A stretch of 57,500 nucleotides of DNA from Neocallimastix lanati (nom. inval.) (taxonomy: Eukaryota > Neocallimastigomycota > Neocallimastigomycetes > Neocallimastigales > Neocallimastigaceae): NCBI GenBank assembly GCA_016946835.1, contig JACVTC010000016.1:452501-510000 (forward strand). The letters run 5' to 3'. The position numbers and the translations under genes are program-made. The notes under the pieces are model-generated. The model was not told the DNA's origin. It saw nothing but the letters and a program-made list of their open reading frames with translations, and did not search any database. Below, one piece after another: positions 10,601 to 19,014 of the stretch; positions within the stretch are counted from its first letter, which is position 1; the number at the start of each line of letters is the position of its first letter.

Positions 10601-12550
10601 AGTTTTTTAACCATTGTATTAGAGTCTAGATTATCATTATGTTCAAATTCATCCAGTAAACATGTGAATTTATTATGAGAGAAGATTGCTTCACGTTTAT
10701 CCCTACAAATTCGATCAGACCACTTAATTTGTTTATCCCGAGGGGGAGTAACAAAACCATCAGGAGATATTTTTTTACAAGAAAGAATAAGTGGTAAATG
10801 GTCAGAGATGTCATTAAAAGAGTAGCATACAGAAGCAATATTCAGATAATTTCTTAATTTATCGTTCACTACTATAAAATCAATACAAGAATTCTTTCCA
10901 CCATTAGACCAAGTAAATTGATGACCAACCATATCCATAACAAACCATTGAGGGGAAATTCTAAGAATAAGATCTTTGAGTTGTTGCTTAGTCATGTTGA
11001 AATCACCAACAATAGCCGAAGGGTTATTCTGATGGTTCTTGAGCCAATTAGCAAAATCAGTTTCCGCTTTTTCTCTAGAGTCTTTGTGTTTTTTGCTAGG
11101 GATGTAAATGTTCCCTAAAGAACATCTGACACCCCAAAAAGAGAATAAATTTACTGAGAGTATATATCTATATTCAAAATCATCATTAGTGAATTGGCAG
11201 GAGGAGTGCACACCTATATAAAGGCCCCTCATACCAGGGATTTTTTTGTCCGCACGTCTCAGTACTGTTCTATAATGATTAAGGAATGGATATGAGTTAG
11301 AAAAGGAGTTAAGGAATGAACTATTACCGACTTCTTGAAGACAAATACAAATAGGATTAAAGATTGAATTAAAATTGGTAAGTCCGTCACGTTTTTCAGA
11401 ATTCCAACCATTTATGTTCCAGCTAATACAGAGGTTGAAATATTTAGTATTCGAGAAAGGGTTAGCATACAGGAAGCTTTCAGAGATGGGGATTGAGGGT
11501 TCAGAATAATACCTGGTGCTATTATGATTAACATTGCTAAATGTGCGTATCCTTGAAGTAATCTTCCATTTAATTCTTTTAACAGGTAAGTGCTTAGTAA
11601 TCAAATAAATAACCTTCAAATAATCCGTACAATTATTATAGTTAACTCTTAGGATGAAGTAGTTTTCCATATTAATATAGTGTTTTTTAACGATTCCATG
11701 AACAACTTCATTACAATTTGATATCTTTTTGCTTAAAAATTCCCATAGTCTACTTTCAGTCCAAGATTCAAGATCATGAATGAAAATTAAAACAAATTTA
11801 TCATGGTCAGGACCATAAAGTCGCAGACCTCTTCGTATAGTTGACATAATTAAATAAAAAACTTATCTATATTAATAAAAAGTAAGTGTAATATAAAAAT
11901 AAAAAAATAAAATTAGTAAAAATTAAAAAATTAAAAAAAAAAAAATAAAAATTTATTGCTGTTGTCTTCTCTTTCGTGTATATTGTTTGCTAAAACTTGT
12001 TTGTTTTTCTTTCTTTTTGTGTTGACTAGTTTTTAATTAATGATTTTCAATTATAAATTCCTGTTTTATGTAAAAATTTCTGTAAAATAATCATATATAA
12101 TATAAAATTTAAATGTTAATGAAATAATAGTTGTGAAAAACTATAAAAAGATTCCCATCCGTTAAATAATGTCTCAAACACAAGCTTTGGAGTGAATCAA
12201 TCTCCTACATTTCCATTTTACAATAGCTACATGAGAGTATAAATAATACTATAGAAAAAAACATATACAAAATAATGCTAAAGTAAAAAATACAATAGAT
12301 TCATTACAATGATAATATGTAGAAACTACATGATATTATTAATTGTACAACTCCAATGTTACTACATATCCAGTTTAAGACATTATAGAACGTCAAGTTC
12401 ACTTTCTACAGTCTTCCAGTATTCCAGATTTCTCTCTTCGTACTAGAAGCCACTTTAGAAAGGATAACCATTGATTATCATCAGAATCACAGAAAGCTGT
12501 AATTAGTACACCTGATATAGGTTATTCCTTTTCCATCAACCCTCCATGGA
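7627..12550 (-). mobile_element. LINE-3: full-length, apparently intact non-LTR retrotransposon
   Basis: A complete 4.9-kb element on the minus strand. Its ends are a poly(A) tail (poly(T) at 7627-7665) and the 5' leader ending CCATGGA at 12550. It is flanked by the 13-bp direct repeat TTTAGCAGGTCTT at 7614-7626 and 12551-12563, which is a target-site duplication lying inside LINE-2 coding sequence. The 3' UTR is about 96 bp with AATAAA upstream of the tail. The 5' UTR is about 700 bp, of which the outer 400 bp match LINE-1. A long intact ORF, long tail and exact duplication point to a recent insertion. Confidence 0.93.
7762..11847 (-). CDS. LINE-3 endonuclease/reverse transcriptase polyprotein (intact)
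   Basis: A 1361-residue uninterrupted frame. It drives target-primed reverse transcription: the EEP endonuclease nicks the target and the reverse transcriptase copies the element RNA onto it. Visible parts, approximate residues: N-terminal domain 1-130; endonuclease 139-360 with SWNINGWN, CLQEVG (167), GDFNM (278), SCIDF and SDHLPL (345); linker; reverse transcriptase about 600-1000 with APGPDGIP, FLDLKKAYDS (about 760), RGVRQGCPLSP and FADD (about 860); a Cys/His cluster CPTYCPCCGE..HW..LC near 1168-1195, probably nucleic-acid binding; and a C-terminal domain with GERRRY, VGLAEFL and SVDVV. No RNase H domain is recognisable and no separate gag-like ORF1 precedes it, so the N-terminal domain may replace ORF1. 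Clade assignment is uncertain. Confidence 0.92.
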   Translation of the reverse strand: MSTIRRGLRLYGPDHDKFVLIFIHDLESWTESRLWEFLSKKISNCNEVVHGIVKKHYINMENYFILRVNYNNCTDYLKVIYLITKHLPVKRIKWKITSRIRTFSNVNHNSTRYYSEPSIPISESFLYANPFSNTKYFNLCISWNINGWNSEKRDGLTNFNSIFNPICICLQEVGNSSFLNSFSNSYPFLNHYRTVLRRADKKIPGMRGLYIGVHSSCQFTNDDFEYRYILSVNLFSFWGVRCSLGNIYIPSKKHKDSREKAETDFANWLKNHQNNPSAIVGDFNMTKQQLKDLILRISPQWFVMDMVGHQFTWSNGGKNSCIDFIVVNDKLRNYLNIASVCYSFNDISDHLPLILSCKKISPDGFVTPPRDKQIKWSDRICRDKREAIFSHNKFTCLLDEFEHNDNLDSNTMVKKLLDTANKIGDDIQARVPTNLQGSAFHCPAYIKKLSHEKHLFYKRIKNFKLRNDLSNLQEFCDLSKEYRVLSDYIISIKRNIRNIRFKNLIHSIGECFLKNDAQRGWSGLKKISKPSYSPSQSPVYIKDKEGNVLVSQEDQLNRFAEHYEELASDITGHSLNENYWKRILNNSSTPQESWDINQPISMSEIHSTVLSMKNNKAPGPDGIPTEFFKAFFNSESNTSSQDDSNQEVTYSDCAKCLLLLFNKIWDGDFPNEWNSASIVSIPKKGDLSDCNNYRGISLINVGLKILSKIVTKRISDYAFSNGIIRPEQFGFRNKEECISLFVSIREICQRRKFKDKFTFLAFLDLKKAYDSVPIYNILTKLDNLGIRGKCLQFITNLYLTSKARANFNGKLSKEFPIHRGVRQGCPLSPILFNIFINDIFDKCKRYGVITEKKKCCGGLFADDIVLLAPTKSSLKNLLNIAHDWGIKNEMTFGINKCASLVVKPKNFIPSRHYENPTFRLGMNYIPSTNQYTYLGIPFNESLDLKPIIAKMNSKINYTVNSFFRFLTNRNVPFYFKTRILVSFVLSSVLYYAPLLGSNKKNTEKAQTAFNRGLYWSFGFKNKTSNTSIYNMSKELSIPPIASFCAKAMIRCFKKWKDSSCIISHLVKNIPTLSHYSWTKKARSLAVHKHNNKLPGEIRKFYWENIHYSSTPAIRSTKYKKFKFGFKKFIQRLSLKYSQFSLGFFWIGRIKCGFKFDVKTYVKSNLVSENCPTYCPCCGESNSIPSFTHWILLCPKFEEFRQHFIPFVDEIFINFSLIVHEKSLNIPDDKEEDFDDNINFYVLCLLLGGNAVFEILKIGSGERRRYINNIFQSPSNESSFPISYFVGLAEFLTNVMPIVIGDFYTMIDLYSVRPTVVKSVDVVTIRQRRNSDTDSNDNFHLHGVIFDEWEELEAFSSSNLIT

Positions 12551-12736
12551 TTTAGCAGGTCTTATAAAGCCATCGGAGAGAACTTTGTTGCAAGAAAGTA
12601 TAATAGGTTTATGATCAGAAATACCATAAAATGAAGTGCAAACCGAGGAAATTTTTCTATAACAAGTACACCGTTCTGGACAGTCTTCTAATGAATCACA
12701 TACTCTATAAAATCGATTTTTCAACACTAAATTCAA
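12551..12736 (-). pseudogene. LINE-2 endonuclease remnant, 5' of the LINE-3 insertion
   Basis: The right half of the LINE-2 body split by LINE-3. After the target-site duplication the minus frame reads ILSCNKVLSDGFIRPAK, preceded by SSVC..ISDHKP, the end of the EEP endonuclease. It stays in frame with the left half across the insertion. Upstream of YRKISSVC the homology stops and the residues become SLEDCPERCTC, which resemble the C-terminal Cys cluster of these LINEs, not the endonuclease. The remnant therefore looks chimeric or rearranged. Beyond about 12720 the sequence is plain A+T. Confidence 0.7.
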
Positions 12737-13110
12737 AAATTAATAATTCAAAAATTAATACTACTAATAACTTTTATTTAATATCAAAAATTGAAAAAAA
12801 ATTTTATACGTTTTCCTTTCATATACTATATATTTATAATAAATAATATAACTTTTCAACACTAAACTTTAAACACTTTAATTATTTATATTTTATAAGC
12901 TTTTATTTACTTTCAAAATTTATAAAAAATTTATATTTAAAAAAAAATACTAAAAAACTGTGGTATAATACTAATGATTAAATTACAATTAATGACACAT
13001 TTAAAAACGATTTAATTATAAACGAATAATACGACAACACTATATATTACTTTTATATTTTTTTATTTTCAACCAAAACAGATTAAATTTTCTTTAGATC
13101 AAATTCATAT
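12737..13110. other. AT-rich spacer between LINE remnant and eL8
   Basis: Low-complexity A+T with short imperfect repeats of an ATTAATAATTCAAAAATTAA type near 12725-12760. I see no gene. The last ~100 bp are presumably the 3' UTR of the eL8 gene. Confidence 0.5.
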
Positions 13111-14141
13111 TTAGGCTTTAAGTTCCTTAGCACGAGCAGCTTCTCTTTTGGCTAACATATTGATTGTCTTAGCACCCATAATACCACCACCCCAGTGTTT
13201 ATGTTCTTCTTCAGCCTTAGCCATGAAACCTGCCTTGATAGAATTGATAAGGGAAGAAAGTTGTGACTTGTCTTCTGCATTAACTTCAGTTATACAAAGA
13301 GCAGTAGCAGTCTTCTTGTGTACAACGGTACCAAGTCTAGCCTTTCCCTTAACAATACAGTATGGGACACCCATCTTTTTACAAAGAGCTGGAAGCCAAA
13401 GAACAATTTCAATTGGATCAACATCATCAGCAATAACAACAAGTTGAGCCTTCTTAGCTTCAACTAAAGCAGTGATGTGGTTAATACCGTACTTAACAAC
13501 AACAGGTTTCTTACCTTGGTCAACCTTCTTTCCTTCGGCTGCAGTACCAGCAATCTTAGTAAGACGTTCTTTCTTTTCCTTTTTAGTTTCTGGTCTGTAT
13601 TTGTTAAGAAGTTTGAAAACTTGGGTTGCAGTATTCTTATCTAATACATTATTAAATTGATTAATAGCTGGTGGAACTTTAAGACGTTGTTGGAGAACGG
13701 CTTTTTGACGTTGAAGACGAATGTATTCTGGCCATTTAACAAAACGAGAAAGATCTCTCTTTGGGAGAACGTCTTGACCTATACCGAAATTCTTTGAAAC
13801 CTTTTCAGTAAGTGGATTCTTTGGTGCCTTAGTAGAGGCCTTCTTGAATGGAAGTGGAGCTGGAGCAACCTTTTTAGACTTTTGAACTCTTGGCTAATTT
13901 CATTTAATAAACATCATATAAAAAATTATATAATAAAATCTATGAGACAAAGGAATTAAGTATTACTTATTCTATTTATATATTAAGGGTCATTGAATAT
14001 TCTAAACGAATAGAATATTCTAGGATAATAATTATTTTCTATGCACATAATTTAAATTCTATTTATATTTTCCATTTTTCTTTATATTATTTTTTTTCAA
14101 AAATTACATGCACCATATTATTATCCCTTAATACATACCAT
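13111..14141 (-). CDS. 60S ribosomal protein eL8 (L7a), two coding exons
   Basis: Structural protein of the large ribosomal subunit, L7Ae/L30e superfamily. Exon 2 (13111-13893) encodes 260 residues but contains no early ATG. Conserved blocks are [49 protein letters not shown], the RNA-binding core [20 protein letters not shown] and [14 protein letters not shown], and the end [14 protein letters not shown]. The start lies upstream: ATG at 14139-14141 is followed directly by GTATGT, and the 245-bp intron (13894-14138) ends in TTAG just before CCA AGA GTT, giving M-PRVQKSKK in phase 0. The total is 261 residues, normal for the family. Codons are richer in G and C than in the neighbouring genes, as expected for a highly expressed gene. 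The first coding exon is only the start codon. Confidence 0.95.
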
Positions 14142-14429
14142 ATTGAAACTTTTTATAACTTATTGGAAAGATAAAATAATAGGAAGGTAAAATATTAATT
14201 CCATTAGATCAAATATTTATACATTCACTATCCATTTGTTAAAATTATGATTGGATAATATATTATTTTACTTAGTTTTTATTGGTCAAATAATTAGTAT
14301 TATATATTAAAAAAAATTAAAAAAGTTAATACATTTTGTAAATTAATACATCCTTATACATACAATGTATATATTCATATTTATAATTATTCATAAAATT
14401 CGTAATTAATTACAGCATTAGAATAATAT

Positions 14430-14504
<75 letters not shown>

Positions 14505-15819
14505 TTTGTTTGTTTATTTATTTATTTATTTACTTATTTATGTATTTGTTTATTTGTTTTACAAATCAAATCCATAAGACTTACTATTCACTAATATAAT
14601 TAACGAGTTTTCAATAATTATACATGTAAAATCATATAGTAAATATATAGTATATTAAATATTATCCATATCTTATAAATAATAATTAAGAAAATATATA
14701 TATAAAGATATATATTTTTTCTTACATGATCTAAATATCTAATTATATAAGAAAAATATGTTTATTCTTTTTATATAAATATAAATAATAATAGATTTAA
14801 TTATATTAAAGAATTAAATTTAAATATAAATTTACATTTATTAACCTTGAAATAAAAATTTATATTTGTAAATCTATACAATAAAATACATTACATACTA
14901 AAAATGTGTAAATAATTTTTTATGAATATTATTCATTCCATATAATAAAAATTAATATATATATCACTCTTTTAAATTTAGAAAATGTCTTACACGCACA
15001 CACAATATTAATACTTTTTATATAACAAAAAACAATAATAAAAAAAATAAGAGTAAGAATAAAAAAATTATTGAAAAGAGTATATATAGATTTAATATTT
15101 TATTATTAATAAAGATAAAAAAAAAAAACATAGTAAATATTATTTTTGGATAAAATATAAAGTTTATTTTTAATAAATTTAATTATAAAAAAATGTTATA
15201 ATGAAACAAAAATGGTTAAATTTTAATAAATAAATTTAAAAGTTTAAACTAATTTCATTTTAAAAAAGATAATTATTGTAAACTTTAAAAATATATATGT
15301 AATTTTAATTATATATATAACTAGTTTTTAAAAATAAGTTTTTTATTAAAAAAAAAAATTTTTTTTCTTTTATATAATTATTTTATTTATATAAAAATAT
15401 ATAATTATATATATATATATATTTTTTTTTAAAAAAAAAAAACTGTATATGAAATTTAAATTTTAAAAAATAATAAAAGAAGAAATTAATCAAATTTTTA
15501 ATTAATCTAATTTTAATCATAATAATAATAATATTAATAATAAAATAAAATAAAATAAAATAATAGTGACATACTTGTTTAATAATCTATTTTTTTTTTT
15601 TTTATTATTATTATCAGTTTTTAATTTTTATTTTAAAGTAAAGTGAACATTATATATAATATATAATAAATATAAACATATAAACATATATCATTTAATA
15701 TTGATTTCTTAAAATAATAACTTGCAAATTACTATTATTATTATTATTACAATATTTTAATTATATTTCTTTCAATTTGAATTTTTGAATAGTAGTACTA
15801 AAAAAAAAAAAAAAAAAAA
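14142..15819. other. AT-rich intergenic region between two divergent genes
   Basis: Separates eL8 (minus) from the RPEL gene (plus), so both promoters must lie here. It contains a long tetranucleotide tract (listed separately), several (TA)n runs (around 15405-15421) and homopolymers. No coding region, tRNA or recognisable promoter element stands out. Confidence 0.6.
14427..14560. repeat. (TTTA)n microsatellite
   Basis: About 30 tandem copies of TTTA with a few interruptions (GTTT, TTAC, TATG) towards the right end. Confidence 0.95.
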
Positions 15820-16180
15820 ATGGAAAACGGAAAGAACGATAGCAGTTTAAGTAGTATTTCTTCAGTAAAAACTGAAAGAAGTTCTGATGAAAATCGTAAT
15901 AATCGATAATATAATATATTTCCTTTTTATATTTAATGATTATCCAAAACAAAAGCAAAAACAAAAAATTAATTCATTTTATATAAATATATATTGAATG
16001 AAATATATATATATAAAGTTGATTTTCCAAGATCTGTTTTAGAAAGAAGATTATCTATTAGACCTAGTAAAGAAGATTTAAAATTAAGAAATATTTTAAG
16101 AAGTAAGAATTATATATATATTAAAACTTGTATTAAATTTCAATATTGATAATTATATAATATTAATAAAATAAAATAAA

Positions 16181-16224
<44 letters not shown>

Positions 16225-17199
16225 ATTAAAATTATATATTTTAATTAAATATACAATGTATAAAAATTTAAATATAATTCAATTTATAATAATTACATAT
16301 ACTTCTATATATAGCTGAAGTTAATGAATCAAAAGATGATTTGGGTAAAAATAATGATTCAGGAGTTGTATCGCATAATATCAATTTTGAAAAGACATCA
16401 AAGCAATTAAAATCCATTTTAAAGAAAAGACCAGAAAGATCAGTATTAGAAGATATGAATATTTTGATAGGTAATTAAATATATATATATATCTATACAT
16501 ATATTTCTAAAAAAGAAAAAAGTCAATGAGATGAGAAAACTAAATATTAAAAAAAATTAAATATCACTAATTTTTTTTTTCTTTTAAATATATATATATA
16601 CATATAATTATATAAAATAATATATTATAATGAATATTTGTATTACAATTTTATAAACCAATTCAACTGTCCACAATTTACTGATAAAAATTTAAAAATT
16701 GGAATAACGAATTACAATAAAAACAAAAAAAAAACAATAATGATAATAATAATATTAATTAATAATATTTCTTTAATAATTAATAAAACATTTATTCATA
16801 AAATAATAATATTAATGATAATAATATCAATAATAATAATGAAAAATGTTAAAAAAAAAAAAAAAAAACATTTTTATAGGTAGATCAATGGATCCATCTA
16901 TTGTAGCAACACAACAAAATCTTAAGAAAGCACAATTATTAAATGCTATGGAAAATTTAATGAGAGAAAGACCACATATAAATGATGAATCTGTTCAAAA
17001 AGTTATTCATTTCAATGAATCTGTTGAAGTCTTACCAACCTTCAGAAAATCAGAATATTCAAGAAAGCCTGATATTAATTCTACTTTCAAGCATCTTACT
17101 CCACAGTTAAAGATGCAAATTAGAGAAGAATTAAATGAATATAAAAAACATGAAATGCAAGTTCATGAATCTTCTTTAAGAAATACGTTATTCCATTAA
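15820..17199 (+). CDS. RPEL-repeat protein, four exons
   Basis: Hand-built model: exons 15820-15895, 16019-16102, 16315-16470 and 16880-17199, all with GT..AG introns in phase 1, 211 residues. RPEL repeats bind G-actin in animal MRTF and Phactr proteins; the role in fungi is not known to me. Repeat 1 (about residues 31-53) reads SVLERRLSIRPSKEDLKLRN; repeat 2 (about 85-105) reads LKSILKKRPERSVLEDMNIL; a third, weaker RPEL-like unit (about 125-145) reads LLNAMENLMRERPHINDES. The C-terminus (FRKSEYSRKPDINSTF.., LTPQLKMQIREELNEYKKHE) is acidic/basic, probably helical, and looks strongly conserved. The start is the first ATG after a 19-nt A-run; exon 1 is Ser-rich. Each of the first two repeats sits on its own exon. 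Intron 3 (409 bp) contains open but meaningless A+T sequence. Confidence 0.8.
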
Positions 17200-17790
17200 T
17201 AAAAAATAATTATTGATTAAATAATAAAAATCATTTCAATACTTTAATTTGTTGCTTTTCATTTTTATATATTAGTATATAAGAAATTATTTTATTATTC
17301 TATCAATAATAGATTGATGAATATTAATTATTTCTAATAATGATAATAGGCTTCATTAATTAATTATAATAAATTAAAAAAAAAATAATAATAATAATAA
17401 TAATTTGAATATTACTATTTAGATAAAAAAATAAAAGAAATAAAATAAATAAATAAATATAAATAATATTAGAAATTAGAAATACAAAAATTATATATAT
17501 CGAATATAATTTCTTATAAATAAAATAATATATAAAACTAATATATATATTATATATATATATATATAATAAAAAAAAAAAAAAAAAAAAAAAATATAAA
17601 ATTATTTTTTTGACTTAATAAAGTATTATTATATTCTATATTACTATTTAATTTTTACTATAAATGAAAATATAAAATAATTCTATAAAAGTATAATTTG
17701 ATAATTATTAGAAATAAAAATAAAAAGAGAAAAAAAAATAAAAAATAAAAAATAAAAAATAATAATAAAAAAATAAAAATAAAAAATAAA

Positions 17791-17834
<44 letters not shown>

Positions 17835-18042
17835 AAATATAAAATTATTTTTTTGACCTAATTATTTATTATTTTTTCCATAATCATTTATTTCTTTATA
17901 AAGTACTTTTAATATATTTTTTCAAAATTTTCTTAGTGAAATTATTATTATTGTTGTTATTAAAAATACTACAAATATATATATACATTTAGTATTTTTA
18001 ATAAATTTGGGGTTTTTTATAGTATATTTTTATTTTAAAAAT
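17200..18042. other. AT-rich spacer with poly(A) and (TA)n tracts
   Basis: 3' flank of the RPEL gene, then A+T with A-runs at about 17572-17595 and 17797-17829, each followed by the similar phrase TAAAATTATTTTTTTGAC (about 17596-17616 and 17841-17859), a short duplicated segment. No gene seen. Confidence 0.5.
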
Positions 18043-18230
18043 TAGACCAGTTGGAATTTCCTCTAGAAACTGAATGGAAATCTAAAAAATTATCATTAGT
18101 ATTATTATGGTTGTTATTATTGTCGGAATTAGTGACAGCTGGTTTAGTTGAATTATTAATGAAAGAGGATAAAAGAAATAAAATCGAAAGGATCATGCTT
18201 AGGAGCAGCTGGTTTACTTGATTGCATCAT
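18043..18230 (-). pseudogene. 3' fragment of an unidentified Asn-rich gene, frameshifted
   Basis: Read on the minus strand, a coding-like stretch begins MMQSSKPAAPKHDPFDF, then a one-base indel in a T-rich run moves it to the frame SSFINNSTKPAVTNSDN and on to a stop after GNSNWSNF. Composition (Pro, Asp, His, Trp, poly-Asn) is far less A+T-biased than the surroundings. A second coding-like piece in the same orientation (SNDISLFQDFYVTD, about 18590-18660) lies on the other side of the inserted LINE tail and may be the upstream part of the same gene. I do not recognise the family; PFDF-type motifs occur in endocytic adaptors, but that is not enough for a name. Confidence 0.45.
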
Positions 18231-18277
18231 ACTACTAATTTATTGAATTTTCAAAATTCAATAAATTAGTAGTATGA
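18227..18277. repeat. 51-bp near-perfect palindrome (25-bp arms, 1-nt centre)
   Basis: The arms 18227-18251 and 18253-18277 are exact reverse complements around a single C. The left arm is the continuation of the gene fragment to its left, so the right arm looks like a fold-back copy. It sits about 10 bp from the 5' junction of a truncated LINE. Confidence 0.9.
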
Positions 18278-18284
18278 AACAATT

Positions 18285-18589
18285 GAATCTACCGTTGCTA
18301 AGAGCGTACGTCGAAAATGATAAGGCATGGATTTTCACCTCCCTATGAAAGATCTGATACAGATTCGATTGATAACACTAATACTGAAATTATTATTCCG
18401 TAATAATGGACTCGGTATTATCATTGATGAATGGGAAGAGTTAGAAACTATTGCTTCTAACGCACTTTTATAATTATATAATATAATATTTTCATTTCAT
18501 GTATTTAATTTTTTATTTAAAACATTTAATTTTATTATTTTTATAAATAAAATAAAGTTATTCCCTGAGTCTAAAAAAAAAAAAAAAAA
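18285..18589 (+). mobile_element. 5'-truncated LINE tail (solo 3' end)
   Basis: A plus-strand fragment starting near CTACCGTTG, homologous to the last ~45 codons of LINE-3. A decayed AAGAGCGT..ATAAGGCA segment corresponds to the SVDVV-IRQ coding region, and an intact ending reads IIIDEWEELETIASNALL before TAA, against VIFDEWEELEAFSSSN in LINE-3. The 3' UTR follows, with AATAAAG, the terminal TTCCCTGAGTCT and an A17-18 tail at 18573-18589. No clear target-site duplication is visible. Confidence 0.85.
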
Positions 18590-19014
18590 GAAGTATCTGT
18601 TACATAAAAATCTTGAAATAAAGAAATATCATTACTAAGAACTTGGAAACACCATTATTAAAAAAATAATAATAATAAATGATTACACGTGATTTATTCA
18701 ATAAAATTAATTTAATTTTTTCATTATATATAAAATTGATTTATTTAAATGTTTAAAATAAATAATAATAATAATTTTAATTATATTAAAATTAATTATT
18801 AAGTAATATAATTTAAATTTTTTGAAAAAAAAATATATATATTATATATATATATATATATATAAACAATATTTCAATATTTAAAAAAAAAAAAAAAAAA
18901 AAAACAATTTAATAAAACGCGCTTCAATATTAAAAAATAAGATTTGACAATATATAAATAAAGAATTAATAATAATAATAGTAATAACAATAAAATAATT
19001 TAATATTAATTAAA
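18590..19014. other. Spacer upstream of the RBJ-like GTPase gene
   Basis: The first ~70 bp may be the upstream part of the decayed gene (see 18043-18230). The rest is A+T with a (TA)n run and an A21-22 tract just before the next gene. It must contain that gene's promoter and 5' UTR, but no motif is distinctive. Confidence 0.5.

Noticed and set aside
13148-13660. Plus-strand frames of 60-100 codons
   Set aside because: Shadows of the eL8 coding strand.
16638-16883. Ile/Asn-rich 81-codon frame
   Set aside because: Lies in intron 3 of the RPEL gene; A+T composition only.
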